Source: Chitinophaga oryziterrae (GTDB lineage Bacteria; Bacteroidota; Bacteroidia; Chitinophagales; Chitinophagaceae). Taken from it: 64,000 nt of DNA. The stretch spans positions 1,054,001-1,118,000 of the forward strand of contig NZ_WRXO01000002.1 of the NCBI RefSeq assembly GCF_009758125.1, given 5' to 3'. Shown piece after piece: positions 8,429 to 16,977 of the stretch. Position numbers and translations under genes: made by a program. Each line of letters begins with the position of its first letter. The first letter of the stretch is position 1. The notes under the pieces are model-generated. The model was not told where the DNA came from. It searched no databases and saw only the letters and a program-made list of their open reading frames with translations.

Positions 8429-9385
8429 ATGTTAAATAATGCCCAAAAAGCCAATGTGCTCGAAGAAGTGATAGACCATATCAGGCGCCTGCATTACGAT
8501 GTACGCGCAGAAGTAGTTGTAGGTGAACTGCTCGATAATCATGTGCAGGAAGACGAAGTGGCGGTACAAATGCAGAACGTTTTTACACGTGCTTTCAATA
8601 AAGATATTTTAGATGCACAATTGGATGATTCACAACCCTATCATCCCTTTATTACATTGACATTATCCCGTGATGGGATCTATGACCGCCTTCCTGAAGG
8701 ACTTTTCCATGAGTTTACACCGCAGAAACAACAGCGTGCTGTCAGCGACATGGTAGCCAATTACAAAAAACAGCAGAAGGAACAACAGGAAGCACGCAAA
8801 TTTTTCCGCCCCATAGAACATGAGTTTTTTTTACAACGCGTATTCCTCGAACAACGTGAAAAACATTTGCTGTTCGATGCTTTCGGAAAAGATGCAGACC
8901 AGTTATTCCTGTCCTTTTGGGGCATACCCACCGGCTTGCCCTCAACAGGTGTGAACCGGCTCGTAAAGTTGTTACCGTATATTCATCGTATAGCAGGCAA
9001 TCTGCCTCTTGTGCAATTATACTTACAGGCTATTCTGGATGAACCCGTTCGTATCACCGCAGAAAACGGGGCCAGCGCTGTTCCGGCCGGTATACAGGCC
9101 GGACTGGGGGAATGCCGTCTTGGAATAGATACCATGACCGGCAACCTTTTCTACACTGATATGCCCCGGGTAAAAGTAACAGTAGGTCCCCTGCAACAGC
9201 GGCGTATATACGATTTCCTGCCCTGGAAACCCTATGGTAAATTACTGGAAGTATGCCAGGGCTTTTTGTTGCCCGCAGATGTGGAAGTGGAAACAGTGCT
9301 GGAACCCCATCCTGATGAGAAAAAAATTGTTGTGGCTGATAACCAGCTTAAAGAAGGGATAATGGGCTACAATTTTTATCTATAG
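8429..9385 (+). CDS. tssG: T6SS baseplate protein TssG (subtype iii)
   Basis: An approximately 318-residue protein of TssG (VasB/ImpH) length. An ATG at 8429 is preferred to the in-frame TTG one codon earlier. TssG forms the baseplate wedge with TssF and TssE. The C-terminal half (LGECRLGIDTMTGN, VTVGPLQQRRIYDFLPWKP) resembles the TssG segment where LG...G..... is followed by a conserved beta region. The gene is divergent from the PKD-tssE-tssF operon (148-base gap) and starts the tssG-tssN-tssK-tssO run. The identification relies partly on locus context because subtype iii TssG proteins are diverged. Confidence 0.7.
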   Translation: MLNNAQKANVLEEVIDHIRRLHYDVRAEVVVGELLDNHVQEDEVAVQMQNVFTRAFNKDILDAQLDDSQPYHPFITLTLSRDGIYDRLPEGLFHEFTPQKQQRAVSDMVANYKKQQKEQQEARKFFRPIEHEFFLQRVFLEQREKHLLFDAFGKDADQLFLSFWGIPTGLPSTGVNRLVKLLPYIHRIAGNLPLVQLYLQAILDEPVRITAENGASAVPAGIQAGLGECRLGIDTMTGNLFYTDMPRVKVTVGPLQQRRIYDFLPWKPYGKLLEVCQGFLLPADVEVETVLEPHPDEKKIVVADNQLKEGIMGYNFYL

Positions 9386-9451
9386 GTATTAAATGGAACT
9401 ATTTTTGCATTTGATTATACTTAACCATACTTAACCCTACTTTGAATAACT

Positions 9452-10306
9452 ATGATGATCAGAGGTAAAATCTACTTTGTACTGGCGCTAGTGATCGCTA
9501 TCGGCGCATTGATAGTGGGACTGCTGGGACGTTATATTAAGAACTTTGCGTTATATAAGAAAAAGGCATTGTGGTATCTCGCAGGTATGACCCTTGCATA
9601 TGCAGTGATCAGTTCTATTCCTTTTCTTTTTACGCACCAGAACCTGATGAACCAATACTTGTTTTACCAGATATGGTTCCTGGGCCTGGGAGTAGTGCAT
9701 TGTCACATCATGTACACCCGTTTCTGGGCAAATGAAAACACCCTTGGTTCTGAACTGGCCTTTATCATCGCTATCTGGTTATTTGGTGGGATCGGCTTCC
9801 TGCTGGTGCAATACCTCTTCACGCAGGGAGATTTTCTCTATTACCCCATGCTCACCTGCCTGCTTGTTTTTGCATTGCCCACATTTGTATACAAAACTTT
9901 CGAGAAGATGATGGCCATACCGGTGAAGCTCCACAAATGGTGGCAATATCCTGCTTACCAGGACCAGCCGGAAGTGAATGAAGATGATATGAGAGATATC
10001 ATTGTAGTAGGTTTTGAACTTGAAAAGAAAAGCGCTGATGAAGACCGTACTTATTTCAGGGCACGTACCCCTATCAAGATGGACCTGGGCGATCTGTTCT
10101 ATCATTTCGTAGCAGACTACAACGACAAATACCCGAATACGCCTATCGATATCATGGATGCCAGCGGACAGCCCTATGGCTGGGTATTCCACCTCAAATC
10201 GAGATGGCTGGGCATAGCCAGTACGCTGGACCCTGAAAAGCCGGTATTCATGAATGGCATGAGGGAGAACAGCGTCATCATATGCAGCAGAGTAGTAATC
10301 AATTAA
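9452..10306 (+). CDS. tssN: T6SSiii inner-membrane protein TssN
   Basis: A 284-residue polytopic membrane protein with about five hydrophobic segments in the first 155 residues (about 5-25, 40-60, 68-90, 103-125, 130-147). A soluble cytoplasmic domain (about 165-284) follows, with acidic stretches and repeated aromatic residues. TssN is one of the membrane proteins found only in the Bacteroidota subtype iii T6SS, where it helps anchor the baseplate in place of TssL/M. It is followed by tssK after 10 bases. A weak -7-like TATTTTTG lies at 9400-9407 upstream. The assignment rests on topology and position between tssG and tssK. Confidence 0.75.
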   Translation: MMIRGKIYFVLALVIAIGALIVGLLGRYIKNFALYKKKALWYLAGMTLAYAVISSIPFLFTHQNLMNQYLFYQIWFLGLGVVHCHIMYTRFWANENTLGSELAFIIAIWLFGGIGFLLVQYLFTQGDFLYYPMLTCLLVFALPTFVYKTFEKMMAIPVKLHKWWQYPAYQDQPEVNEDDMRDIIVVGFELEKKSADEDRTYFRARTPIKMDLGDLFYHFVADYNDKYPNTPIDIMDASGQPYGWVFHLKSRWLGIASTLDPEKPVFMNGMRENSVIICSRVVIN

Positions 10307-10316
10307 ATATTTAAAA

Positions 10317-11492
10317 ATGGCAGAGCCGCTTAAACATTTTCCCGTTAACTGGGTAGATGGCATGAAAATTAAAAAGCAACATTTTATCGATACAGAAAAT
10401 GCAATGCTGGATCAGATAAGAGATGCTATTTCCGGCGGGTTGCATGCACAGAACTATGGACTGTTACCGGCAAAGGCAGAAAGCAAAGAATCTTTGCGTT
10501 GCTGGTTCATCGCAGATAATCAGCAGCAATGGCGTATCAAATTAACGGAATGCCGAGCGGTAACGCCCGGTGGCGCTCGTATAGAAATACCCGAGCATAC
10601 CGTTCATTCATTGAAATATGCGACCACTTTCCCCGAAGCAGTATACAACTGGGACCCTCAGCATACAGAAAATGTATATTATATCCTGATACAGGTAAAC
10701 CCCTTTGACAGGCAACCCAGCGGAGAACCTTTATTAACCGAAGATCCGCCAAGATTGCCATATGCCACGCCGGAATATAATTTATACGTAGCACCTGTAT
10801 CGCAGTTGCCAAACGGACAACTGGGCAGTTACCAGATGGTGCTGGGACGCATCTCCATTACAGACGGCCGTCCGCAGCTGGATGATGATTATATCCCGCC
10901 CTGCTCCATGGTCTCTTCACATCCTGCATTAACAGACCTGCACCAGGAACTGGACCAGTTCCTGGGACAACTGGAATTGTATGGCGTGAATATCGTGCAG
11001 AAAATATATGCACGTAATCAGAACAACGACCTTGCACAGGTGGTGTTATACATTACAGAAAGAATTACGCAGTACCTCAGTACACGCATTTCACAGTTCC
11101 GCTGGCTGGGGCTTTATCAGTCGCCCGCTGCTATGCTGGAAGTAGTGGCCGGACTGGCACGCACCATGAAGAATGCTATCGATCAGAGAGCCAGTGCCGG
11201 TAAAGAAGAACTGCTGAATTATTTATCAGAATGGTGTGAACTGAGACAGGGAGAACTGGAAACACTGATGGTAAACTGCGCCAATATCCGCTATAAACAT
11301 ATTGATGTGAGAGAATGCCTGCAACCTATGATACCGTTTGTACGTGCAATGAATAAGCTGTTTGAAAGCCTGAGCAGACTGGATTACATCGGTCGTAAGA
11401 TGGATAGCGGAATATTTGTAAAAGAAGAATCTGCAGAAGATGCTGAATATATACGCAAGCATAAAACCAAACGCTGGTTCTTCACAGATTAA
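10317..11492 (+). CDS. tssK: T6SS baseplate-membrane connector TssK
   Basis: A 391-residue protein with the TssK signature near the N-terminus, VNWVDGMKIKKQHFIDTENA at residues 10-29 (W.DGM.I..QHF), followed by a beta-shoulder domain and a helical neck region (DLHQELDQFLGQLE onward). TssK (VasE/ImpJ) trimers link the baseplate wedges to the membrane complex in the cytoplasm. It lies 10 bases after tssN and 33 bases before tssO, in the same operon. This length is slightly shorter than proteobacterial TssK (about 440), and the C-terminal head region appears reduced, consistent with docking to TssN rather than TssL. Confidence 0.85.
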   Translation: MAEPLKHFPVNWVDGMKIKKQHFIDTENAMLDQIRDAISGGLHAQNYGLLPAKAESKESLRCWFIADNQQQWRIKLTECRAVTPGGARIEIPEHTVHSLKYATTFPEAVYNWDPQHTENVYYILIQVNPFDRQPSGEPLLTEDPPRLPYATPEYNLYVAPVSQLPNGQLGSYQMVLGRISITDGRPQLDDDYIPPCSMVSSHPALTDLHQELDQFLGQLELYGVNIVQKIYARNQNNDLAQVVLYITERITQYLSTRISQFRWLGLYQSPAAMLEVVAGLARTMKNAIDQRASAGKEELLNYLSEWCELRQGELETLMVNCANIRYKHIDVRECLQPMIPFVRAMNKLFESLSRLDYIGRKMDSGIFVKEESAEDAEYIRKHKTKRWFFTD

Positions 11493-11525
11493 CTCAATAT
11501 ATTAATTTAACAACACGATAAATAC

Positions 11526-12038
11526 ATGCGCGTACTTAATAAACGTGAACGGACCTCTGCATTCTTATGGTTCTTATTGTTTTTTATTATCACGGTTGGC
11601 CTCTTCATACTGGCTATCTTTTTTAATTTCCAGGTGCCTGCCAGGGAGAATGCAGAACTACGCAAACAGTTAAGCACATTCCGTCAGGAACAGGCTTTTC
11701 AGGCTGATTTTCTGCAAAAGCTGGAGAAGGTAAGGAACAATCTGGATTCTATAAATTTGCCTAATCAGAATGCGAATTACATAGATCAGGTGATCGCACA
11801 GGACCTTGTAAACATGCGTAATTCTATCCCTAAAGATGTGGTAAGCCATTATGGACTATATGCAAACATCATTCAGAATTGTCTGTTGTTGCAACAAAGC
11901 AAACAGCAGTTGCGTGGTTTGCAGAATGCACAGCAAACTATTGCAGAGCTGAAGGAAAAAATCAACGATATTAATAAAGAATTAGAGAATGCGAGAAACG
12001 AACTTGACTATAACAGACAACTCATGCGATCTCGCTAA
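11526..12038 (+). CDS. tssO: T6SSiii membrane protein TssO
   Basis: A 170-residue bitopic protein with a short basic N-terminus (LNKRERTS), one membrane segment at about 13-36, and a long periplasmic coiled-coil-like region rich in Gln, Asn, Glu and Lys (about 40-170). This is the architecture of TssO, a subtype-iii-specific membrane-complex component. It is the last gene of the tssG-N-K-O run. A hairpin follows at 12052-12090, and hcp downstream has its own promoter, so transcription is probably split here. Confidence 0.75.
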   Translation: MRVLNKRERTSAFLWFLLFFIITVGLFILAIFFNFQVPARENAELRKQLSTFRQEQAFQADFLQKLEKVRNNLDSINLPNQNANYIDQVIAQDLVNMRNSIPKDVVSHYGLYANIIQNCLLLQQSKQQLRGLQNAQQTIAELKEKINDINKELENARNELDYNRQLMRSR

Positions 12039-12051
12039 AGATGAATTACTT

Positions 12052-12090
12052 AAGAGAGCCAATGGCTGCAACCCCGGCTGCTGGCTCTTA
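12052..12090 (+). terminator. Hairpin after tssO (probable terminator)
   Basis: AGAGCCA (12055-12061) can pair with TGGCTCT (12082-12088), closing a GC-rich loop that can form further pairs. It is followed by TTATTCATATT, a weak U-run. Its position 14 bases after the tssO stop suggests an end to the tssG-tssO transcript or a processing barrier before hcp. Confidence 0.45.
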
Positions 12091-12161
12091 TTCATATTAT
12101 GAAATAAACGAATTATATTAATGTGCATGTGTTAAAGTATGCTTCTGCACAGTTGTTAACC

Positions 12162-12192
12162 TTGTCTATACAGGATATTTATTTTATTTTTG
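12162..12192 (+). promoter_or_regulatory. Bacteroidota-type promoter for hcp
   Basis: TTG at 12162-12164, a 20-base spacer, then TATTTTTG at 12185-12192. This fits the Bacteroidota sigma-A pattern TTG-N19 to 21-TAnnTTTG. The start of transcription would be near 12198, giving a leader of about 70 bases that is very A/T-rich and contains AAATAAATAG-like repeats before the hcp ATG. A separate strong promoter fits the need for many Hcp copies. Confidence 0.55.
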
Positions 12193-12266
12193 AAGCATAT
12201 AAATAAATAGATAAATAAATACTCGTTAACTATTATTTTTTATTGTAAACCTTAAACATTTAACCC

Positions 12267-12656
12267 ATGTCTTTCAAATCAGTGTTTGAAGTAGCTGGCA
12301 AAAAATTAAACGTTAAACATTGCAGCTACGACCTCACCCAGGAAGTTGATGCTACAGGCCGTCCATCTGCCATAACCCGTGGAGGCCGCATCCGTTTAGT
12401 TGTCGAATCAACTGGTGAAACTGATCTTTTTGAGTGGATGGTGAACAGCTTTGAACGCAAAGATGGCACCGTTACTTTCTACAAAAGGGACACAGATGCA
12501 GTATCGAAAAAACTTTCTTTTAAAGAAGGTTATCTGGTAAAGTTTGAAGAGTCTTTTGACGCTGATAACCAGAATCCGATGACTGTTGCTTTCACCATTT
12601 CTGCCCGCGAGTTAAGTATGGGCAATGCAACCCATGTTAATGAATGGGTTAAGTAA
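12267..12656 (+). CDS. hcp: T6SS tube protein Hcp (TssD)
   Basis: A 129-residue beta-rich protein beginning MSFKSVFEVAGKKLNVKHCS, the usual N-terminus of Bacteroidota Hcp/TssD proteins, with conserved segments GRPSAITRGGRI and LFEWMVNSFERKDGTVTFY. It assembles as hexameric rings inside the TssB-TssC sheath and is secreted with its cargo. It has its own promoter (12162-12192) and a strong terminator (12688-12716), making it monocistronic. No VgrG, PAAR or obvious effector-immunity pair follows; those must lie outside this window. Confidence 0.88.
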   Translation: MSFKSVFEVAGKKLNVKHCSYDLTQEVDATGRPSAITRGGRIRLVVESTGETDLFEWMVNSFERKDGTVTFYKRDTDAVSKKLSFKEGYLVKFEESFDADNQNPMTVAFTISARELSMGNATHVNEWVK

Positions 12657-12687
12657 TGGTATGATTTGTTAATCAAAATTATGCCTG

Positions 12688-12716
12688 AAAAACCCGGACG
12701 CTTTGTCCGGGTTTTT
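12688..12716. terminator. Intrinsic terminator between hcp and yceI
   Basis: A perfect 12-bp stem (AAAAACCCGGAC, 12688-12699, with its complement at 12705-12716) and loop GCTTT. It ends in a U-run on the plus strand and also carries an A-run before the stem, so it can act for both convergent genes, hcp and the YceI gene. Confidence 0.9.
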
Positions 12717-12739
12717 ATATTTTCTGAATTAATATTGAG

Positions 12740-13270
12740 TTATTGTACTGGTACAGATACTTCCAGTTTTATCACATCATCCACTTTTCCTCCCGGGCTG
12801 CCAATGCCAAAGTCAGTGCGGTTTACATCAAACTTACTACTAAACGTACCACCGTTCCCGTTCTTCACAAATGTAAATGGGATACTGAATTCTTTTTTCA
12901 CACCATGCATTTCCAGTTCTCCTTTCGCTGTATAACCACTACCGGATTTTAGAATCTCTTTGGATACAAATTTAATCTCAGGATATTTCTTTGCATCAAA
13001 CCAGTTACCACCTTTTGCATGTGTATTCTTCAAACCATTTCCTGTATTGATAGAAGTAACATCAATGGTAACATTAAACTTTGAGGCAGCAAGATTTTTT
13101 TCATCAAAGGAAATATCTCCTTTTAATGTTCTGAATATTCCGGATGCTCCGGATGCAGAAAATTTAACAGAATAGCCATCAGCTATTTTATAATCCTGTG
13201 GAGGAAGAACAGTAAATGCTGATGCAATGACAATCAATAACGCCGCTATCGGATAAAGGGCTTTTTTCAT
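12740..13270 (-). CDS. YceI-family periplasmic lipid-binding protein
   Basis: A YceI-like protein of about 176 residues starting at MKKALYP. An upstream in-frame ATG would add 18 residues before a clear signal peptide, so I chose 13270. The signal peptide spans 1-20. The mature protein has the family features: an opening strand DYKIADGYSVKFSASG, GDISFDEKNLAASKFNVTIDVTSINT-like alternation, NWFDAKKYPEIKFVS (the NWFD..KYP motif) and GELEMHGVKKE. YceI proteins fold as lipocalin-like barrels that bind polyisoprenoids. The gene is divergent from the DoxX-like gene, with a perfect 16-base palindrome between them, which suggests shared control. Confidence 0.9.
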   Translation of the reverse strand: MKKALYPIAALLIVIASAFTVLPPQDYKIADGYSVKFSASGASGIFRTLKGDISFDEKNLAASKFNVTIDVTSINTGNGLKNTHAKGGNWFDAKKYPEIKFVSKEILKSGSGYTAKGELEMHGVKKEFSIPFTFVKNGNGGTFSSKFDVNRTDFGIGSPGGKVDDVIKLEVSVPVQ

Positions 13271-13357
13271 GAGTACTCTTTTTAGATTCAAAACAAATGT
13301 ATCTGTTATACGTCTTGACTGCAAAAATGATACCTATAAATAAATGTTAATACGGAA

Positions 13358-13373
13358 ACTAACATATGTTAGT
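13358..13373. promoter_or_regulatory. Perfect 16-bp palindrome, candidate operator
   Basis: ACTAACATATGTTAGT is a perfect palindrome in the 148-base gap between the divergent yceI (start 13270) and doxX-like (start 13419) genes. It has the size and symmetry of a site for a dimeric regulator. A Crp/Fnr-type regulator gene lies just beyond the DoxX-like gene, but this palindrome does not look like the usual Crp/Fnr site, so the cognate protein is unknown. Confidence 0.5.
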
Positions 13374-13418
13374 CGGGGTAATACGTATAATCCGGACCTT
13401 TACGTAAACAAAAATACA

Positions 13419-13865
13419 ATGGCATTCTTATCCGGGTTATTATCAATAAGTCTGTTACTGCTCCTAACAGGCTTCCTTTTTCACCTGCCTTACCTGTTAC
13501 ATTTTCCGCATGATGCGGGTATTGCGGCAGCCTGTATGTTTATTATGATAGGATGTATGCATATACTAAGCCCCCGGAAACTCACATATATGATTGAGGC
13601 CTGGTTACCCTATGCATTACAACTCGTTATCCTTAGCGGGATAGGGGAGATCATTCTTGGTGCCGGTTTATTATTTCCTGCCATGCAGTGGTATGCCGCC
13701 TGGGGATTAACGATCCTGCTGATACTCATGTTCCCCGCAAATATTTATGTAGCGGTAAAGCAGTTACCTGCACCGGGGGGATTACCCGCAAAACCATGGT
13801 ATACATGGAGCAGACTCGCATTTCAGCCAGTGTATATTGTATGGATCTGGTACAGTATCTCTTAA
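13419..13865 (+). CDS. DoxX-like four-helix membrane protein
   Basis: A 148-residue protein starting MAFLSGLLSI. An in-frame upstream ATG at 13344 would add a polar extension that includes the palindrome, so it is unlikely. Four hydrophobic segments lie at about 1-22, 36-50, 65-86 and 88-106. The second half contains GIGEIILGAGLLFP, similar to the DoxX/SURF4-like motif GxxEllgglgLL. It ends with a W/Y-rich segment. The function of this family is uncertain; members often sit beside YceI or redox-linked regulators. It is probably co-regulated with the divergent yceI. Its stop is 4 bases from the convergent crp-like gene. Confidence 0.75.
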   Translation: MAFLSGLLSISLLLLLTGFLFHLPYLLHFPHDAGIAAACMFIMIGCMHILSPRKLTYMIEAWLPYALQLVILSGIGEIILGAGLLFPAMQWYAAWGLTILLILMFPANIYVAVKQLPAPGGLPAKPWYTWSRLAFQPVYIVWIWYSIS

Positions 13866-13869
13866 ATAG

Positions 13870-14436
13870 TTATTTCTTCAGATTTTTTCTTATCCTGCTC
13901 AGGCTCTCCGGTTTAATACCCAGAAAAGAAGCCACATATTTCACAGGGATCTGTTGTATTATCCGGGGATGTTCTTCCAGCAACTGTAAATACCTTTCCT
14001 GTGCAGAATACTGAAGAAAGGATAATTCGCGCTGGTATTTTCTTAAATACTGATACTCCGCCAATAACCTGCCGGTGCGTTCTGCCACATGGCTTTGATG
14101 ATATAATGCCTGCAAGGCATCGTAATAAAAAACAAAGCCGTTTACAGGCGTTATAGCCTCTATATTGACCGCAGAAGGAGTTTGTGTAATGAAAGATGCA
14201 TAAGCCGTGGAAAACATTCCGGGAAAGGCAAAATCAAGGGATACATCTTCTGTACATACTCTTACGATCCCGTCGGAAATAAAATAAATAGCTGTTGATA
14301 TTCTCCCGGCACGTGCAAGGTATTCACCGGTATTGAAATGTACTTCCTGCAGTAAAGGTTCAAATAAATGCCAGCTGTCGCCAGCATCCGGATTCAGTTG
14401 CAGTAAAGCGTTTTTCACAACAGTGATATCGGGCAT
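13870..14436 (-). CDS. Crp/Fnr-family transcriptional regulator
   Basis: A 188-residue protein with an N-terminal cyclic-nucleotide-binding-like beta roll (about 20-115, including GEYLARAGRISTAIYFISDGIVRV) and a short C-terminal helix-turn-helix (about 150-185, IPVKYVASFLGIKPESLSRIRK). This is the compact Bacteroidota Crp/Fnr type without the cysteine cluster of Fnr, and the canonical cAMP-contact Arg/Ser pair is not evident, so the ligand is unknown. Its ATG overlaps the TGA of coaA by one base (14436), suggesting translational coupling. Confidence 0.85.
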   Translation of the reverse strand: MPDITVVKNALLQLNPDAGDSWHLFEPLLQEVHFNTGEYLARAGRISTAIYFISDGIVRVCTEDVSLDFAFPGMFSTAYASFITQTPSAVNIEAITPVNGFVFYYDALQALYHQSHVAERTGRLLAEYQYLRKYQRELSFLQYSAQERYLQLLEEHPRIIQQIPVKYVASFLGIKPESLSRIRKNLKK

Positions 14437-15383
14437 CAGGTTTTTCTCAGTTTGAGTGACTGAACAAAGTGATGACTTCCTTTTTCAAGGATCAGGCTTG
14501 CCCTGAAGCGTGTAGGCATAATATTTAATTCAAGATTAGGCTTATTGATCTCATTCCAGATGCCTCTTGCAAAAAACTCGGATTCTTCATCAGAAAGATG
14601 TGCATAACGGTGGAAATATGAATCAGGACTCTGGAAGGCGGTGCGGCGTAAAGATTTAAAACGTTCTACATACCACTCCTGCAAATCCTTTTCTTCTGCA
14701 TCTACATAAATGGAGAAGTCGAAGAAATCGGATACGAAGATAGCAGGCTCTCTTTGTGCCTGTGGGTGACGGGGTCTCACCTGCAATACGTTCACACCCT
14801 CTACAATCACGATATCAGGCGATTCTATCGTCTGTAATTCATTGGGAAGTATATCATACTCAAGATGACTGTAAACAGGTGCTGTTACCTTCCCTTTGCC
14901 CGATTTCACACTGGCCAGGAACTGGATTAAGCGGCGGATATCGTAACTCTCAGGAAAACCTTTGCGGTTCATGATGCCTTTCTGTTCCAGCACCCGGTTC
15001 GGATAAAGGAACCCGTCTGTAGTCACCAGGGCTATCCGTGGATGATTGGGCCAGGCGGACAGCAACCGTTGCAATACACGGGCAGTGGTACTTTTGCCTA
15101 CGGCCACACTGCCGGCAATACCAATGATATAAGGTACTTTATGTATCTGGCTACCCAGAAAACTGTTGGTAGCGGTATGTAAACCCTGTGCCGCTGTTAC
15201 ATAGAGGTTTAACAACCGCGACAGCGGAACGTAGATCTGTGTAATTTCTTCTGTCGTCAGCGGCTCATTTAATCCATGTAACGCATCTATATCCTTTAAC
15301 AGATGTAACATTGGATCATCGCTTCTCTTAGCCCATTCTTCCCGTGTAATAGTAATATAGGGAGCGTAATTATTCCTGGTCAT
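14436..15383 (-). CDS. coaA: Pantothenate kinase, type I (CoaA)
   Basis: A 315-residue protein closely matching bacterial type I pantothenate kinase in length and motifs: a P-loop [17 protein letters not shown] at about 89-105, [30 protein letters not shown], and [21 protein letters not shown] near the C-terminus. It phosphorylates pantothenate with ATP, the first and controlled step of coenzyme A synthesis, in the cytoplasm. It is the first gene of a two-gene unit with the Crp/Fnr regulator, whose start overlaps the coaA stop. Type I enzymes are not universal in Bacteroidota (many carry type III), which makes the type worth noting. Confidence 0.95.
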   Translation of the reverse strand: MTRNNYAPYITITREEWAKRSDDPMLHLLKDIDALHGLNEPLTTEEITQIYVPLSRLLNLYVTAAQGLHTATNSFLGSQIHKVPYIIGIAGSVAVGKSTTARVLQRLLSAWPNHPRIALVTTDGFLYPNRVLEQKGIMNRKGFPESYDIRRLIQFLASVKSGKGKVTAPVYSHLEYDILPNELQTIESPDIVIVEGVNVLQVRPRHPQAQREPAIFVSDFFDFSIYVDAEEKDLQEWYVERFKSLRRTAFQSPDSYFHRYAHLSDEESEFFARGIWNEINKPNLELNIMPTRFRASLILEKGSHHFVQSLKLRKT

Positions 15384-15479
15384 GCCGATTTTGTTGCCGT
15401 TTGCGATAAATACAGGTGCAAGCTATATAAACCCTTCAAACATTCAAAAATTGATATGCGATCTCTGGATAGCCGGTAA

Positions 15480-16838
15480 TTAAGCTATATAAACCGTTTT
15501 CACATTCAAAAACTCATGTGTACCCTCTACTGACAACTCTCTTCCGTAACCGGATTGTTTAACGCCTCCAAACGGTAAACGCGCATCAGACCGTACCATC
15601 GCATTGATAAACACATTCCCGCTCTCGATCTGGGTAGCCAGCTTCCTCGCCTTATCAAGGTCGGTTGTCCATAACGCAGATCCCAGCCCGAAAGGCGTCT
15701 GGTTGGCCAGTTGAATAGCATGCTGCTCATCATTTGCGCTGATAATCACGGCCAGCGGCCCGAAAGTCTCCTCGTCGAAAGCGGTCATACGGGGTTGTAC
15801 GCCCGTCAGCAGGGTGGGCTGGAAGTTCGCTGAATCCTGTTTGCCTCCCAATACAAGGGAAGCCCCCTGGGTGATCGTTTTACGCATCTGAAGGGATAAC
15901 CCGGTCGCCAGGTCCGGTCTTGCCATAGGGCCCATATCCGTATCTGCGTGGAAAGGGTCTCCCTGTTTCATCTGTCCCAGTAAGGTACTCACCCTGTCTG
16001 TGAAATCGCCTAATACGGACTGCTCCACTATCCAGCGTTTGGCCGCAATACAGGACTGTCCCGCATTCTGCATACGGGCCTTCACTGCGATCTTCGCGGC
16101 CTCTTCAATATTGGCATCTTTCAGTACGATAAAAGGGTCGCTTCCACCCAGTTCCAGCACCGTCTTTTTAATGTATTTCCCGGCTAATGCAGCCACGCTC
16201 ATGCCCGCACCCGTACTGCCCGTAAGTGTTACGCCCTGTACACGTGTATCCGCTATCAGCGGCTCAATATTCTTAGCGTTAATTAACACCGCCTGGAAAG
16301 ACCCTTCCGGGAAACCCGCTTCCAGGAACAGCTTTTCTATAGCGAGGGCACAGCCACTTACATTACTGGCGTGTTTCAGTAAACCGGTATTGCCTGCTAA
16401 TATATTGGGAATGGCAAAACGGAATACCTGCCAGTAAGGGAAATTCCAGGGCATAATGGCTAGTACGATACCCTTGGGTTCATAGGCAACATAACTCTGC
16501 CGCCCATCGGAACTCACCGGTTTATATTGCAGCATCCCTGCGATATGTTGTGCATAATATTCCGCAGAGGCGGCACATTTCAACACTTCCGCTTTTGCCT
16601 CTTTCAGGGTTTTTCCCATCTCCCGGGTAATGATCGCGGCATGTTCATCTACCTGTTCTTTTAAGAGAGCGGCCAGTTTCAGCATCTGGTCACAGCGTTG
16701 CTGTAAAGGGATTTGTCTTGTCTGGCGGAATGTCTGGTGGCCCCATGCCAGCAGTTGTTCTATCTCTGCTTCTGTATGAGCGGCATACTCAGCGATGGTT
16801 TCCTGTGTGTATGGATTAACACTCTTGAAAGTACTCAT
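15480..16838 (-). CDS. NAD(P)-dependent aldehyde dehydrogenase (succinate-semialdehyde type)
   Basis: About 452 residues from MSTFKSVNPYT; an upstream ATG adds 21 residues unlike the family, so 16838 is chosen. The protein is an aldehyde dehydrogenase with the general-base motif LELGGSDPF, catalytic Cys in NAGQSCIAAKR, the cofactor-binding LTGSTGAG, and the C-terminal motif RLPFGGVKQSGYGRE. The short length and the stretch AIMPWNFPYWQVFRFAIP point to the YneI/Sad or GabD-like group that oxidises succinate semialdehyde to succinate. Other small aldehydes cannot be excluded. It stands alone between coaA and the TonB receptor. Confidence 0.85.
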   Translation of the reverse strand: MSTFKSVNPYTQETIAEYAAHTEAEIEQLLAWGHQTFRQTRQIPLQQRCDQMLKLAALLKEQVDEHAAIITREMGKTLKEAKAEVLKCAASAEYYAQHIAGMLQYKPVSSDGRQSYVAYEPKGIVLAIMPWNFPYWQVFRFAIPNILAGNTGLLKHASNVSGCALAIEKLFLEAGFPEGSFQAVLINAKNIEPLIADTRVQGVTLTGSTGAGMSVAALAGKYIKKTVLELGGSDPFIVLKDANIEEAAKIAVKARMQNAGQSCIAAKRWIVEQSVLGDFTDRVSTLLGQMKQGDPFHADTDMGPMARPDLATGLSLQMRKTITQGASLVLGGKQDSANFQPTLLTGVQPRMTAFDEETFGPLAVIISANDEQHAIQLANQTPFGLGSALWTTDLDKARKLATQIESGNVFINAMVRSDARLPFGGVKQSGYGRELSVEGTHEFLNVKTVYIA

Positions 16839-16923
16839 AAAACCGGTTTTATTTTTTACGGCAACATACATGCCGCTACGTGGAGTGTAAATGTAAGACA
16901 TCTGAACATTTCAGACTCTTGCG

Positions 16924-16954
16924 TTGTTGAACCTACGGAAAATGTTTATATTTA
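16924..16954 (+). promoter_or_regulatory. Possible promoter for TonB-dependent receptor
   Basis: TTG at 16924-16926, a 20-base spacer, and TATATTTA at 16947-16954 fit the Bacteroidota -33/-7 pattern with one mismatch in the last base. Transcription from here would give a short leader to the chosen ATG at 16978, supporting that start over the upstream in-frame ones. Confidence 0.35.
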
Positions 16955-16977
16955 GACATAACCCAATCCACCATTTT

